Assembly (NCBI GenBank): GCA_013003535.1
Contig: JABDIY010000110.1
Span: 1 to 61,636 of the forward strand
Direction of reading: 5' to 3'
DNA length: 61,636 nucleotides
From: Acidimicrobiales bacterium
Lineage (GTDB): Bacteria; Actinomycetota; Acidimicrobiia; Acidimicrobiales; SZUA-35
In this document: positions 51,238 to 60,601 of the stretch, piece after piece
Position numbering within the stretch: position 1 is the first letter of the stretch
Layout: every line of letters starts with the position of its first letter
Translations under genes and position numbers: made by a program
Notes under the pieces: model-generated
Seen by the model: the letters and a program-made list of their open reading frames with translations, nothing else
The model's database searches: none
What the model was told of the DNA's origin: nothing

Positions 51238-53967
51238 ATGACAACCAAATGGCTTTACCGCTTCGACGAAATTGACGAAGTACAGCAGTCCGTTGACGGC
51301 GATTGGAGCCAGGTACTCGGTCTCCTGGGGGGTAAGGGCGCAAATCTCGGGGACATGACACGGCAGGGAATTCCGGTCCCGCCCGGCTTCACGGTCACTA
51401 CTGCAGCATGTAACGCCTACAGCGATGCCGATGGGGTCATGCCCGCCGGCCTGTGGAATCAGATGGTCCTGGCCATCCGTGAGCTCGAGAACCAAACTGG
51501 CAAGCGGTTCGGCGATCCGAGCCAACCCCTTCTCGTGGCGTGTCGCTCCGGCGCCAGATTCTCGATGCCAGGCATGATGGACACGGTTCTCGACATTGGT
51601 CTGAATGACGAAGTGGTGAAAGGCATGACAGCCGCCACCAAGGACGAACATTTCGTACTCGACTCCTATCGACGCCTGATCCAAATGTTTGGAGCGGTTG
51701 TCTTAGGAGTGGCCGACGAGGCGTTCGAAACCATTCTTCGCGCCAAACGCCAGTTGAGGCATGTGGAAACCGATGCCGATCTTTCCGCCAGTGATCTGCA
51801 GGACGTGATCAGCTCCTTCAAGGCGGTCGTGGCGCGGCAGGGCCTCGCCCCGTTCCCGACCGATCCGTTCGACCAGCTCCGGATGGCAACCGAGGCCGTT
51901 TTCGACAGCTGGCGAGGCAAGCGGGCCCACGACTACCGGGTCGCCGCCCACATACCGCATGATCTCGGGACTGCGGTCAACATCGTCTCGATGGTCTTCG
52001 GGAACATGGGAACGAACTCGGCAACGGGGGTGGCCATGAGCCGCAATGCCACCACCGGCGAGGCCCGCCTGGAGGGTGACTACCTCTTGAACGCTCAAGG
52101 CGAGGATGTTGTAGCGGGAATTCGGGCAACCAAACCGATCGAACAGCTCAATGACGACATGCCGGAGGTCGCAGCTCAGTTTGCCGAAATTGCCAAGAAC
52201 CTCGAAATCCACCATCGCGACATGCAAGACATGGAGTTCACGGTGGAGCAGGGCAAGCTTTGGATCTTGCAGACCCGGGCTGGCAAGCGAACCGCGCAGG
52301 CTGCGGTGAGGATTGCAGTAGATCAGGCGAACGAGGGTCTGATCACCAAGGAAGAGGCAGTGCTTCGGGTGAGTCCCGATCAGATCGATTTCTTCCTGCA
52401 TCCTCAGTTCAGTGCGGCCGACCTCGAGGCCTCCGAACCGTTGGCATTCGGGCTGAATGTTTCGCCGGGGGCGGCTGTTGGCGTGGCGGCATTCGATGCC
52501 GATCTGGCCGAACGGTGGGCAAACGAGGGAAAGACGGTCGTGCTCGTGCGACCGGAAACCAAACCTGATGACGTGCACGGCATGCTGGCTGCTGCCGGCA
52601 TCCTTACTTCTAGCGGGGGACGAACCAGCCACGCGGCCCTGGTGGCCAGACAATTTGGGAAGCCGGCTGTGGTTGGAGCGGCGGAGCTTGAGATCGACAT
52701 GGTCGCCCGCTCCTTCACCGTTGGCTCGCACACAGTGCACGAGGGCGAATGGATTTCGGTAGACGGTACGACCGGCAGGGTCTATGACGGCAAGATTGAG
52801 ACCAGTGCCCCGGATCTCGAAAACCCGTGGCTCACAACACTGTTGGGCTGGGCGGATGATTTTCGGACCTTGGAGATCAGGGCCAACGCCGACGACCCGG
52901 TGGAAGCGGCCCGGGCTCGGTCCTATGGAGCCACCGGTATCGGCCTGTGCCGAACCGAGCACATGTTCTTCGACCCCAAACGCCTCCCGATTGTTCAGAA
53001 GATGATTGTCGCTGTCACCGCAGCCGAGCGCCGCGAAGCGGTAGAGGCCCTACTGCCCTACCAGCGCGATGACTTTGTAGGTCTCTTCCGAGCAATGGCC
53101 GGGCATCCAGTGATCATCCGTTTGCTCGACCCACCTCTTCACGAGTTTCTGCCCAGCTTCGACGAGCTCAAAGGGCAAGAGTTTGATCTCCAGCTTGGCC
53201 TCGTCAACGCCCGGGATATCGCAGGTATCGACCGGCTGGTTGATGAGCTCACCATCGTTCGGACCATGTTGGAGCGGGTCGACGCATTGCGGGAGACCAA
53301 CCCGATGTTGGGGCTGCGGGGGGTTCGGTTAGGTCTGCGAATCCCCGAGCTCATACGGATGCAGACCCGGGCGATCACAGAGGCGGCAATCCGAGTGAAA
53401 CAAGAAGGGATCGAAGTCCGGCCCGAAATCATGGTTCCGCTTGTCACCTTCGCAACGGAGATGGAAGCAGCCCGGGCACTCATCGAAGGCGAGATGGCAA
53501 CCGTCTTCGAGGAACAAGGCGATGACCTTGCCATCCCGATTGGAACGATGATCGAGGTGCCACGGGCGGCCCTTGCCGCTGGCCAGATCGCGAAACATGC
53601 GGACTTCTTCAGCTTTGGGACAAACGACCTGACCCAGACCACGTTGGCGATCAGTCGTGACGATGCCGAGGCGAGTTTTCTCATCGGTTATGTGACCGAT
53701 GAGATCGTGGAAACCAACCCGTTTCACTCCATCGATCGCGATGGGGTCGGGCGCCTGATGAAGATGGCCGTCAGCGACGGCCGGGCCGAGCAGGAGGACC
53801 TAGCGATCGGAATATGCGGCGAACACGGTGGTGAACCAGCTTCGATCGCACTGTGCCAGAAACTCGGGCTGGACTATGTGAGCTGTTCGGCGTTCAGGGT
53901 CCCGGTGGCCCGCCTCGCCGCCGCCCACGCCGCACTACAACCGCAAGCGAAAGAGAGCAGCAAATGA
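51238..53967 (+). CDS. ppdK: Pyruvate, phosphate dikinase
   Basis: 909 aa, full length. N-terminal ATP-grasp part (GGKGANLGDMTRQGIPVPPG; RSGARFSMPGMMDT), the swivelling domain with catalytic His in GGRTSHAALVARQFGKPAVV, and the PEP-binding TIM barrel (GLCRTEHMFF, MLGLRGVRLG, FSFGTNDLTQ). Interconverts pyruvate + ATP + Pi and PEP + AMP + PPi. Start ATG 51238 follows GAGGAG; the open frame upstream to 51118 is non-family sequence. First gene of an operon with PNPOx, PFOR and DHOD-like genes; next to PFOR it suggests gluconeogenic or PPi-dependent anaerobic carbon flow. Confidence 0.96.
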   Translation: MTTKWLYRFDEIDEVQQSVDGDWSQVLGLLGGKGANLGDMTRQGIPVPPGFTVTTAACNAYSDADGVMPAGLWNQMVLAIRELENQTGKRFGDPSQPLLVACRSGARFSMPGMMDTVLDIGLNDEVVKGMTAATKDEHFVLDSYRRLIQMFGAVVLGVADEAFETILRAKRQLRHVETDADLSASDLQDVISSFKAVVARQGLAPFPTDPFDQLRMATEAVFDSWRGKRAHDYRVAAHIPHDLGTAVNIVSMVFGNMGTNSATGVAMSRNATTGEARLEGDYLLNAQGEDVVAGIRATKPIEQLNDDMPEVAAQFAEIAKNLEIHHRDMQDMEFTVEQGKLWILQTRAGKRTAQAAVRIAVDQANEGLITKEEAVLRVSPDQIDFFLHPQFSAADLEASEPLAFGLNVSPGAAVGVAAFDADLAERWANEGKTVVLVRPETKPDDVHGMLAAAGILTSSGGRTSHAALVARQFGKPAVVGAAELEIDMVARSFTVGSHTVHEGEWISVDGTTGRVYDGKIETSAPDLENPWLTTLLGWADDFRTLEIRANADDPVEAARARSYGATGIGLCRTEHMFFDPKRLPIVQKMIVAVTAAERREAVEALLPYQRDDFVGLFRAMAGHPVIIRLLDPPLHEFLPSFDELKGQEFDLQLGLVNARDIAGIDRLVDELTIVRTMLERVDALRETNPMLGLRGVRLGLRIPELIRMQTRAITEAAIRVKQEGIEVRPEIMVPLVTFATEMEAARALIEGEMATVFEEQGDDLAIPIGTMIEVPRAALAAGQIAKHADFFSFGTNDLTQTTLAISRDDAEASFLIGYVTDEIVETNPFHSIDRDGVGRLMKMAVSDGRAEQEDLAIGICGEHGGEPASIALCQKLGLDYVSCSAFRVPVARLAAAHAALQPQAKESSK

Positions 53968-54374
53968 CCGGCATGAAGGCAAACGGCCTAAAAGTTCTAG
54001 ATCGGGAGGAGTGTATCGATCTACTGGAAACCACGCCGATCGGACGGGTCGGCTTCATTTCCGACGATGGCCCGCTGGTGCTACCAGTGAACTACCACTG
54101 GCACGACGGGGGAATCGTTTTCCGGACCCATGCGGGTCAGAAACTCGAAGCGGCGGTCAAGCAGGAGAAAGTGTGCTTTGAGGTTGATCGGTGGAACTCT
54201 TCCCCCCGTTCTGGGGCAAGCGTCGTGGTGATGGGCGTGGCGCGGGAAGTGACCGACTGGGCCGAGAAGGAACAACTCGAGAACATAGGGCTCATTCCGT
54301 GGAGCCGGGATGGCTGGCGGCGGCTCTGGGTGCGCATCGAACCCACCGAGATAACGGGACGAGAACTTGCCTAG
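53964..54374 (+). CDS. Pyridoxamine 5'-phosphate oxidase-family protein
   Basis: 136 aa, same fold as the protein at 50552: ECIDLLETTPIGRVGFISDD, GPLVLPVNYHWHDGGIVFRT, GQKLEAAVKQEKVCFEVDRW and ASVVVMGVAREV. Likely flavin- or F420-binding; substrate unknown. ATG 53964 overlaps the ppdK stop (ATGA) and its own end overlaps the PFOR start, so expression is coupled with both. Confidence 0.87.
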   Translation: MTGMKANGLKVLDREECIDLLETTPIGRVGFISDDGPLVLPVNYHWHDGGIVFRTHAGQKLEAAVKQEKVCFEVDRWNSSPRSGASVVVMGVAREVTDWAEKEQLENIGLIPWSRDGWRRLWVRIEPTEITGRELA

Positions 54375-57300
54375 GGCGGTCGATCGGGACGAGCAAGTTT
54401 TCTTAACCCTCGACGGCAACGAGGCAGCCGCCCGTATCGCTCACCGAGTGAGCGAAGTTATCGCGATCTATCCGATCACGCCGGCGTCGCCGATGGGTGA
54501 ACTGGCCGATGCATGGTCCCAGTCCGGCCAGGCCAACCTTTGGGGATCCGTTCCTGAAGTCATTGAGATGCAAAGCGAAGGGGGCGCGGCCGGTGCCGTC
54601 CACGGCGCGCTTCAGGCCGGTGCACTCACCACCACCTTCACTGCTTCACAGGGCCTCCTTCTGATGATTCCCAACCTGTACAAAATCGCCGGCGAGTTGC
54701 TGCCTGCGGTGATCCATGTTGCGGCGCGATCCATTGCCACTCACGCCCTCAGCATTTTTGGTGACCACGGCGATGTGATGGCTGCCCGGCAAACAGGGAT
54801 GGCGCTGTTGGCCTCGGGATCGGTGCAGGAAGCGCATGATCTCGCGTTAGTCGCTCATGCGGCGACCCTCCGTGCCCGGGTGCCGTTCCTTCACTTCTTC
54901 GACGGGTTCCGCACCAGCCACGAGGTTGCGAAGATCGCCGCGCTCGACGATCACACGATTCGAAACATGATCGACGACGACCTCATCGCTCAGCACCGCC
55001 TTCGTGCTCTGGACCCGGATTCGCCGGTGATCCGGGGTACCGCCCAGAACCCGGATGTGTTCTTCCAGGCCACCGAGGCGGCAAATCGATTTCACGACGC
55101 CGTTCCTACCATCGTGCAGGAAGAGATGGACCGGTTGGCTGAGCACTCGGGACGGCGGTACAAGATCTTCGATTACCACGGGCACCCAGAAGCGGATCGG
55201 GCGATCGTGATCATGGGATCGGGCGCCGGGACGGTCGCAGAGGCGGTCGACGCCATGATCCAAAACGGTGAACGCGTTGGGGTTCTCACCGTGCATCTTT
55301 ACCGGCCTTTCGATGCTGTCGCGTTCGTGAACGCACTCCCTCGAACGGTTCAACACCTGGCGGTTTTGGATCGCACCAAGGAGCACGGCTCGGTTGGGGA
55401 GCCGCTCTATCTGGACACCGTCGCGGCACTCGCCCAGATGTGGCCAGACGTCGCCCTGCCCGTGGTTTCTCGAGCCCGCTATGGACTCTCATCCAAGGAA
55501 TTCACCCCGGCGATGGCGATGGCCGTATTCGGCGCACTCCGAGCGGCCGGACCGAGCGGCCAGATGACCGTGGGGATCACCGACGACGTCACCAATCTCA
55601 GCGTGGCATACGACCCCTCCGCCTGGAGCGAGCCCGCCACCGTCCGTCGAGCCGTGTTCTATGGGCTCGGCAGTGATGGCACGGTAGGGGCCAACAAGAA
55701 CACCGTGAAGATCATTGGCGATCAGACACCACTCCATGCTCAGGGCTACTTCGTCTACGACTCCAAGAAGTCGGGGTCCACAACGGTGTCCCACCTGCGA
55801 TTTGGACCGGACCCTATCCGATCCGCCTACCTCATTCAGGAGGCCGACTTCGTCGGGATTCATCATTTCGGCTCGCTGGACCGTCAGGACCTGCTGAAGG
55901 TCGCCGCCCCGGGCGCAACCGTCCTGATCAACTCCCCTTTTGGTTCCGAGGGCACGTGGGACAATCTCCCGGCCGAGGTGCAGCAGGAAATCATAGACAA
56001 GAACCTGGAGGTCTGGATACTCGATGGCGGGAAGGTGGCGCGAGAAAACGGACTCGGCAATCGGGTCAACACCGTGCTCCAGACCGGCTTCTTCGCTCTC
56101 TCCGAACTGTTGCCCGCCGAGCAGGCCGTGACCGCCATCAAGGATTCGATAACGAAGACCTATAGCAAACGCGGTCCCCTGGTACTGCAACGCAACTATG
56201 CAGCGGTCGACGCATCGATCGCAGCGCTCGCCCGGATGGAGATTCCCGCCGAGGTCAGTAGCAACCACGCTCGGCTCCCAGCTGTACCCACAATTGCCCC
56301 CGACTTCGTGCAGCGGGTTACCGGCCAGATCATCGCCGGCAACGGCGACCTTCTGCCGGTCAGTGCCTTCCCCGTCGACGGCACATTTCCCACCTCCACC
56401 TCGCAGTGGGAGAAGCGCACGATCGCCACGGAGATCCCCATCTGGGATCCCAGCATCTGCATCGACTGTGCGCGATGTGCACTGGTCTGCCCCCATGCTG
56501 CAATCCGAATCAAGGCTGTCCCTGCTGCGGAACTCGCCGATGCTCCGGAATCCTTCCAACACAAGGCCTGGAAAGACAAGAGCGACAACACCATGAGGGG
56601 CATCATTCAAGTAGCACCCGATGACTGCACGGGCTGTGGCGTTTGCGTAAACGTCTGTCCGGCCACATCCAAAGAGGTGGTGAAGCACAAATCGATCAAC
56701 ATGGAACCGATCGCCGACCACCTGAGCGTAGAACGGGTCAACTTCGACTACTTCCTGGGGCTACCCGAGTATGACCGAACCAAGCTGCGGCTCACATCGG
56801 TCAAGGGTTCCCAGCTGGCGCAGCCTTTGTTCGAGTTCTCGGGCGCATGCGCCGGCTGCGGCGAAACTCCTTATTTGAAGCTCCTTACCCAGCTGATGGG
56901 TGATCGTTTAGTCGTGGCGAACGCCACCGGCTGCTCATCGATCTACGGCGGGAATCTCCCCACTACACCCTGGACAACGAACGCCGATGGCCAGGGACCT
57001 GCATGGGCCAACTCCCTGTTCGAGGACAATGCCGAATTCGGATTGGGAATGCGGCTGGCTCTTGACCATCACCTGGAGGCTGCTCGACAGCTGGTTGCGG
57101 AGTTGGCGCCACAGCTCGGCGATCTCGCCACGCGCATCCTTGACTTTGATGGGACGGACGAAGGCGCGATTGGCGAACAACGGGGACTCCTCGCGCAGCT
57201 CCGAACTTGGCTCAATGATCACCCCGGGCCGCTCGCCAACCGTTTGGCAACCCTGGCCCATCATTTGGTCCCCCGGAGCGTATGGCTGGTTGGTGGAGAT

Positions 57301-57972
57301 GGCTGGGCCTACGACATTGGCTTCGGCGGTGTCGACCACGTCTTGGCAAGTGGGCGCGACGTCAACATCCTGGTCCTCGATACCGAGGTGTACTCCAACA
57401 CCGGCGGGCAGACATCCAAGGCCACGCCACGAGCCGCCATCGCCAAGTTCTCTGCCGGCGGAAAGGGCACGGCGAAGAAGGATCTGGGCATGCTCGCAAT
57501 GGCGCACGCTGACGTTTATGTGGCGCACATAGCGTTCGGGGCCAATATGACCCAAACCGTGAAAGCGATGACCGAGGCGGCAGCCCACCCGGGACCGTCA
57601 CTGATCATCGCCTACAGCCCTTGTATCGCCCATGGCATCGACATGACCAACATGGTTGACCATCAGAAAATGGCGGCCGATAGCGGCTACTGGCCCCTTT
57701 ATCGCTACGACCCTCGGCGGGAGTCCACACAGGACCACGCGCTCCATCTGGACAGCCGCAAACCCACGATTGCATTCAAGGATTTCGCCATGACCGAGGG
57801 CCGGTTTTCCATGCTGGAGCGAGCCAACCCCAGTGCAGCCGCCAAACTCCTCTCACAAGCTCAGCAGGATATTGATGACCGCTGGCATCTCTATGAACAG
57901 ATGGTTGATGTTGAACGCACGGCCCGGTACGGCGATTTGAGCGACGAACAGGATGAGGAGCACCACCGATGA
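54367..57972 (+). CDS. nifJ: Pyruvate:ferredoxin (flavodoxin) oxidoreductase
   Basis: 1201 aa single-chain PFOR. Domain order: pyruvate-binding N-terminus (ITPASPMGELADAW), CoA/transketolase-C part, gamma domain, a two-cluster ferredoxin domain (CIDCARCALVCPHAAIRI and CTGCGVCVNVCPAT) and the TPP domain (GACAGCGETPYLKLLTQL, GDGWAYDIGFGGVDH, EVYSNTGGQTSKATPR). Oxidises pyruvate with CoA to acetyl-CoA, CO2 and reduced ferredoxin. The TTG start at 54367 overlaps the preceding gene by 8 bp. Oxygen-sensitive family, consistent with hypoxic expression. Confidence 0.96.
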   Translation: MPRAVDRDEQVFLTLDGNEAAARIAHRVSEVIAIYPITPASPMGELADAWSQSGQANLWGSVPEVIEMQSEGGAAGAVHGALQAGALTTTFTASQGLLLMIPNLYKIAGELLPAVIHVAARSIATHALSIFGDHGDVMAARQTGMALLASGSVQEAHDLALVAHAATLRARVPFLHFFDGFRTSHEVAKIAALDDHTIRNMIDDDLIAQHRLRALDPDSPVIRGTAQNPDVFFQATEAANRFHDAVPTIVQEEMDRLAEHSGRRYKIFDYHGHPEADRAIVIMGSGAGTVAEAVDAMIQNGERVGVLTVHLYRPFDAVAFVNALPRTVQHLAVLDRTKEHGSVGEPLYLDTVAALAQMWPDVALPVVSRARYGLSSKEFTPAMAMAVFGALRAAGPSGQMTVGITDDVTNLSVAYDPSAWSEPATVRRAVFYGLGSDGTVGANKNTVKIIGDQTPLHAQGYFVYDSKKSGSTTVSHLRFGPDPIRSAYLIQEADFVGIHHFGSLDRQDLLKVAAPGATVLINSPFGSEGTWDNLPAEVQQEIIDKNLEVWILDGGKVARENGLGNRVNTVLQTGFFALSELLPAEQAVTAIKDSITKTYSKRGPLVLQRNYAAVDASIAALARMEIPAEVSSNHARLPAVPTIAPDFVQRVTGQIIAGNGDLLPVSAFPVDGTFPTSTSQWEKRTIATEIPIWDPSICIDCARCALVCPHAAIRIKAVPAAELADAPESFQHKAWKDKSDNTMRGIIQVAPDDCTGCGVCVNVCPATSKEVVKHKSINMEPIADHLSVERVNFDYFLGLPEYDRTKLRLTSVKGSQLAQPLFEFSGACAGCGETPYLKLLTQLMGDRLVVANATGCSSIYGGNLPTTPWTTNADGQGPAWANSLFEDNAEFGLGMRLALDHHLEAARQLVAELAPQLGDLATRILDFDGTDEGAIGEQRGLLAQLRTWLNDHPGPLANRLATLAHHLVPRSVWLVGGDGWAYDIGFGGVDHVLASGRDVNILVLDTEVYSNTGGQTSKATPRAAIAKFSAGGKGTAKKDLGMLAMAHADVYVAHIAFGANMTQTVKAMTEAAAHPGPSLIIAYSPCIAHGIDMTNMVDHQKMAADSGYWPLYRYDPRRESTQDHALHLDSRKPTIAFKDFAMTEGRFSMLERANPSAAAKLLSQAQQDIDDRWHLYEQMVDVERTARYGDLSDEQDEEHHR

Positions 57973-58973
57973 CCGACCTCAAGACGCAGTATCTGGGGCT
58001 CTTGTTGAAGAACCCGATCGTTGCCTCAGCATCGCCGCTCACCGGAACGATCGCTGGGCTCCTCTCGCTCGAGGAAGCAGGGGCTGCGGCCGTTGTTCTA
58101 CCATCGCTCTTCGAGGAGCAGGTGGAGCACGAATCCAGAACGCTCGAAGAAGCTTTCGGTGGCCACCACATCGTCGGGACGGAAATGCACGAGGGGTTCT
58201 TCCCCTCTCAAGCTGGTCATATCTCTATCACCCAGGACTACGTCGATCTGCTGGCAACCGCCAAGCGGGAACTTTCGATCCCGGTCTTCGCGAGCCTCAA
58301 CGGCTACTCCGACGGGGGCTGGACCCACTTTGCCGAGCTGCTGGAAGACGCAGGAGCAGATGGCATCGAACTCAACGTGTACCACATCGCCGCGGATCTC
58401 GACGCCACCGGCCTGGAAGTGGAGGACCGCTACCTCCGGCTCGTTGAACAAGTCCGCAAGACGGTGGCCATACCGCTGGCCGTAAAGATCGGCCCGTTCT
58501 TCAGCTCACCGGGCAACATGGCTCGACGGCTCATCGCCGAAGGGGCCGAGTCGCTTGTCTTGTTCAATCGCTTCTACCAACCGGATATCGACCTTGAGAC
58601 GCTCTCGGTTGTACCAGCCCTCGAGTTGAGCTCGCCAGTGGAGATGCGGCTCGTGCTGCGGTGGATGGCGATCCTGCGCGGTCGAATCGAAGCCGACTTG
58701 GCTGCCACGACCGGGGTCCACCACGCCGAAGACGTAGTCAAACTGATCCTCGCCGGCGCGGATGTTGTGATGATGACCTCCGCCCTGCTTCAGCGAGGAC
58801 CTCATCATCTCACGACCGTGCTCGAAGGGGTGCACCGCTGGTTCAATGAACGGGAGTACGTATCAAGCGATCAAGCCCGAGGAAGCATGAGCCAGGAATC
58901 GGTCCCCGACCCGGCGGCATTCGAGCGATCGAACTACATGAAGACGCTGTCGGCCTTAAACCGCCAGCATTGA
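57969..58973 (+). CDS. Dihydroorotate dehydrogenase-like protein
   Basis: 334 aa FMN TIM barrel. LKTQYLGLLLKNPIVASASP is the typical start; ADGIELNVYH, PLAVKIGPFFSS and LFNRFYQPDIDL mark the FMN and active-site regions. It belongs to the DHOD-like group often found beside PFOR (nifJ) rather than to pyrimidine biosynthesis proper, since no pyr genes are near and the catalytic Ser/Cys context is not the canonical one. ATG overlaps nifJ by 4 bp. May act as an electron partner of PFOR; this is inference. Confidence 0.87.
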   Translation: MTDLKTQYLGLLLKNPIVASASPLTGTIAGLLSLEEAGAAAVVLPSLFEEQVEHESRTLEEAFGGHHIVGTEMHEGFFPSQAGHISITQDYVDLLATAKRELSIPVFASLNGYSDGGWTHFAELLEDAGADGIELNVYHIAADLDATGLEVEDRYLRLVEQVRKTVAIPLAVKIGPFFSSPGNMARRLIAEGAESLVLFNRFYQPDIDLETLSVVPALELSSPVEMRLVLRWMAILRGRIEADLAATTGVHHAEDVVKLILAGADVVMMTSALLQRGPHHLTTVLEGVHRWFNEREYVSSDQARGSMSQESVPDPAAFERSNYMKTLSALNRQH

Positions 58974-58986
58974 CCGAGCCGTCTTC

Positions 58987-59000
58987 GGGACCATCGTCCC
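58987..59000 (+). promoter_or_regulatory. DosR-type box of the SnoaL-HPF gene
   Basis: GGGACCATCGTCCC centred at 58993.5; predicted start 59036, -10 GAAGGT, 35-nt leader with AGGAGG before GTG 59071. Confidence 0.82.
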
Positions 59001-59070
59001 GTAGCGGTGGACAACTTCTCATTGAAGGTAAGAATGGACAACTACAGACCCCAAGCCCAAGGAGGCCCAA

Positions 59071-60495
59071 GTGCCCGATGGAAGAGTGATGCGGATCGAT
59101 GCCGAGCGAGAGTGCGTGTATGTCGTACGGCGAGGACGAAGCTACGAGGCGCCGCTCTCCGAAGTCGAAGCGGCGGCACGCGTTCCGAGCGCCCGAGTTC
59201 GGTTCAATCTCCGACGGTCTAACGGCGTAGAAAGCGCCGAAAACGTAACGCTTCGATCAGGAACACGAACCAACCGACGCCAACGCCGGTTCGGCGACCT
59301 CACCGGAGCCCGGAGCCCGGGATCCAAGGTGAAGACCTCGGCCCAGAAAGAGTTCGGATTAGATGTCACCACCCAACCATTCCGGGTGGTTCGCGCATGG
59401 ATCCAGACGGTCAGCAAACGAGACCTCGATGCCGCCGCTTCGCTTTATCTCCCCAGTGCGGTCGTCTATACACCGCAGGGCGCAATTGGAGGACGAGCCC
59501 GCATTCGGGCGCTTCTGGACGAATCCTCCTGGATCGGGCACGATCCCGACGACGTAGAACTCCACGGAATGGATCAGTACGTTCAGGCGTACTGCCCCGA
59601 CCACGAAGACCTGACCACAACTTTCATGATCATCGAAAGTGGCCAGATTGCCGAGCAGTGGTTAGGTCTCATCCCGGACTTCGATCACGACGAGACCGCG
59701 GCGCCGATGCTACAGGTTCTCCAGAAAGGAGACGTCGACCGGGCGGCGGTGGACTACGCCAACCACCGACTGGAGCATCTTGCCGAATCCCTCGGTCGGC
59801 CGATCGGGCTGGGTTTGGTGAAGCTCACCCAGGCCGGTAACCCGGCGGTGCAGAAACCAGCGATGGCCGAAGCCAGTCTCGATGTGGATGGAACCTTCGT
59901 GCGCGCCCACATCGCCGCCCGAACCATGACCGAGGCAATCGATCTGGTGATCGGCCGGCTCAAAGCGAAGCTGGACCATCACAAGGACAACCGGAAGCAT
60001 CGGAAAGGAGCTCCGAACCCTGAGGAGTGGCGCCACGGCAATCTGCCATCTAGCAACACACCCTATTTCGATCGGCCCCGGCACGAACGAGAAGTCGTGC
60101 GCCACAAGTCCTTCGCCCCGGACGAAATGACCGTGGAAGAAGCGGCGTGGGACATGACACAACTGGACTATGACTTCTTCTTGTTCGTAGAGCTCAACAC
60201 CGGATTGGATTGCCTCCTCGAACGGGCTGACGACGGCGCCCCGGTGGTGCTGCACGGACTTGTGGGCAACAACGGCGGGGTCTCCTCCGACGTCATTGGA
60301 ATGGAATTCAGCGACGAGTCTCCCCCAGCACTCAAACTCAGCGAAGCGATCGAATTTCTCGACACCGCAGGAAGTCGATTTGTCTTCTTCGAGAACACCG
60401 CCACCAACCGCCGCAACGTTGTGTACCGCAGATATGACGGGCACTACGGTCTCATCACACCACCGACCAGCAACAATGACAACGACAACGAGTAA
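59071..60495 (+). CDS. Ribosome hibernation factor (HPF/RafH-like) fused to a SnoaL-like domain
   Basis: 474 aa. Residues 1-90: short beta start and a basic Arg-rich linker. 103-200: SnoaL/NTF2-like cone (AWIQTVSKRDLDAAASLYLP, GGRARIRALLDE). 215-305: HPF/RaiA-type domain (VDYANHRLEHLAES, AEASLDVDGTFVRAHIAA, IGRLKAKLDHHKDNRK). 340-398 and 408-465: two copies of the S30AE C-terminal domain (VVRHKSFAPDEMTVEEAAWD; LSEAIEFLDTAGSRFVFF). The latter two parts match mycobacterial RafH, a DosR-regulated factor that binds ribosomes in hypoxia. The SnoaL addition is unusual. GTG 59071 after AGGAGG. Ends 31 bp before the next box. Confidence 0.82.
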   Translation: MPDGRVMRIDAERECVYVVRRGRSYEAPLSEVEAAARVPSARVRFNLRRSNGVESAENVTLRSGTRTNRRQRRFGDLTGARSPGSKVKTSAQKEFGLDVTTQPFRVVRAWIQTVSKRDLDAAASLYLPSAVVYTPQGAIGGRARIRALLDESSWIGHDPDDVELHGMDQYVQAYCPDHEDLTTTFMIIESGQIAEQWLGLIPDFDHDETAAPMLQVLQKGDVDRAAVDYANHRLEHLAESLGRPIGLGLVKLTQAGNPAVQKPAMAEASLDVDGTFVRAHIAARTMTEAIDLVIGRLKAKLDHHKDNRKHRKGAPNPEEWRHGNLPSSNTPYFDRPRHEREVVRHKSFAPDEMTVEEAAWDMTQLDYDFFLFVELNTGLDCLLERADDGAPVVLHGLVGNNGGVSSDVIGMEFSDESPPALKLSEAIEFLDTAGSRFVFFENTATNRRNVVYRRYDGHYGLITPPTSNNDNDNE

Positions 60496-60525
60496 TCAGC
60501 ACCAACCCGGGCAACCGGCCTACTA

Positions 60526-60539
60526 AGGACTTTCGTCCC
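60526..60539 (+). promoter_or_regulatory. DosR-type box of the dosR-like gene
   Basis: AGGACTTTCGTCCC, part of the wider palindrome TAAGGACTTTCGTCCCTA. Predicted start near 60575 with a 27-nt leader; indicates autoregulation. Confidence 0.75.
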
Positions 60540-60601
60540 TAGCAGGCGACCAACAACTGCTCCCAAACTTGCGGGCATGGGCAGTCATAGGAAGACGTGA
60601 T

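Noticed and set aside
51703-52962. Long minus-strand open frame (419 codons) inside ppdK
   Set aside because: Antisense shadow of a well-conserved gene; its translation has no recognisable domain.
55489-56721. Long minus-strand open frame (410 codons) inside nifJ
   Set aside because: Shadow of nifJ in a G+C-rich gene; no start signal or family features.
59034-59222. ATG 59034 near the predicted start site upstream of the SnoaL-HPF gene
   Set aside because: Its frame has no protein features, whereas GTG 59071 has AGGAGG and leads into the conserved protein.
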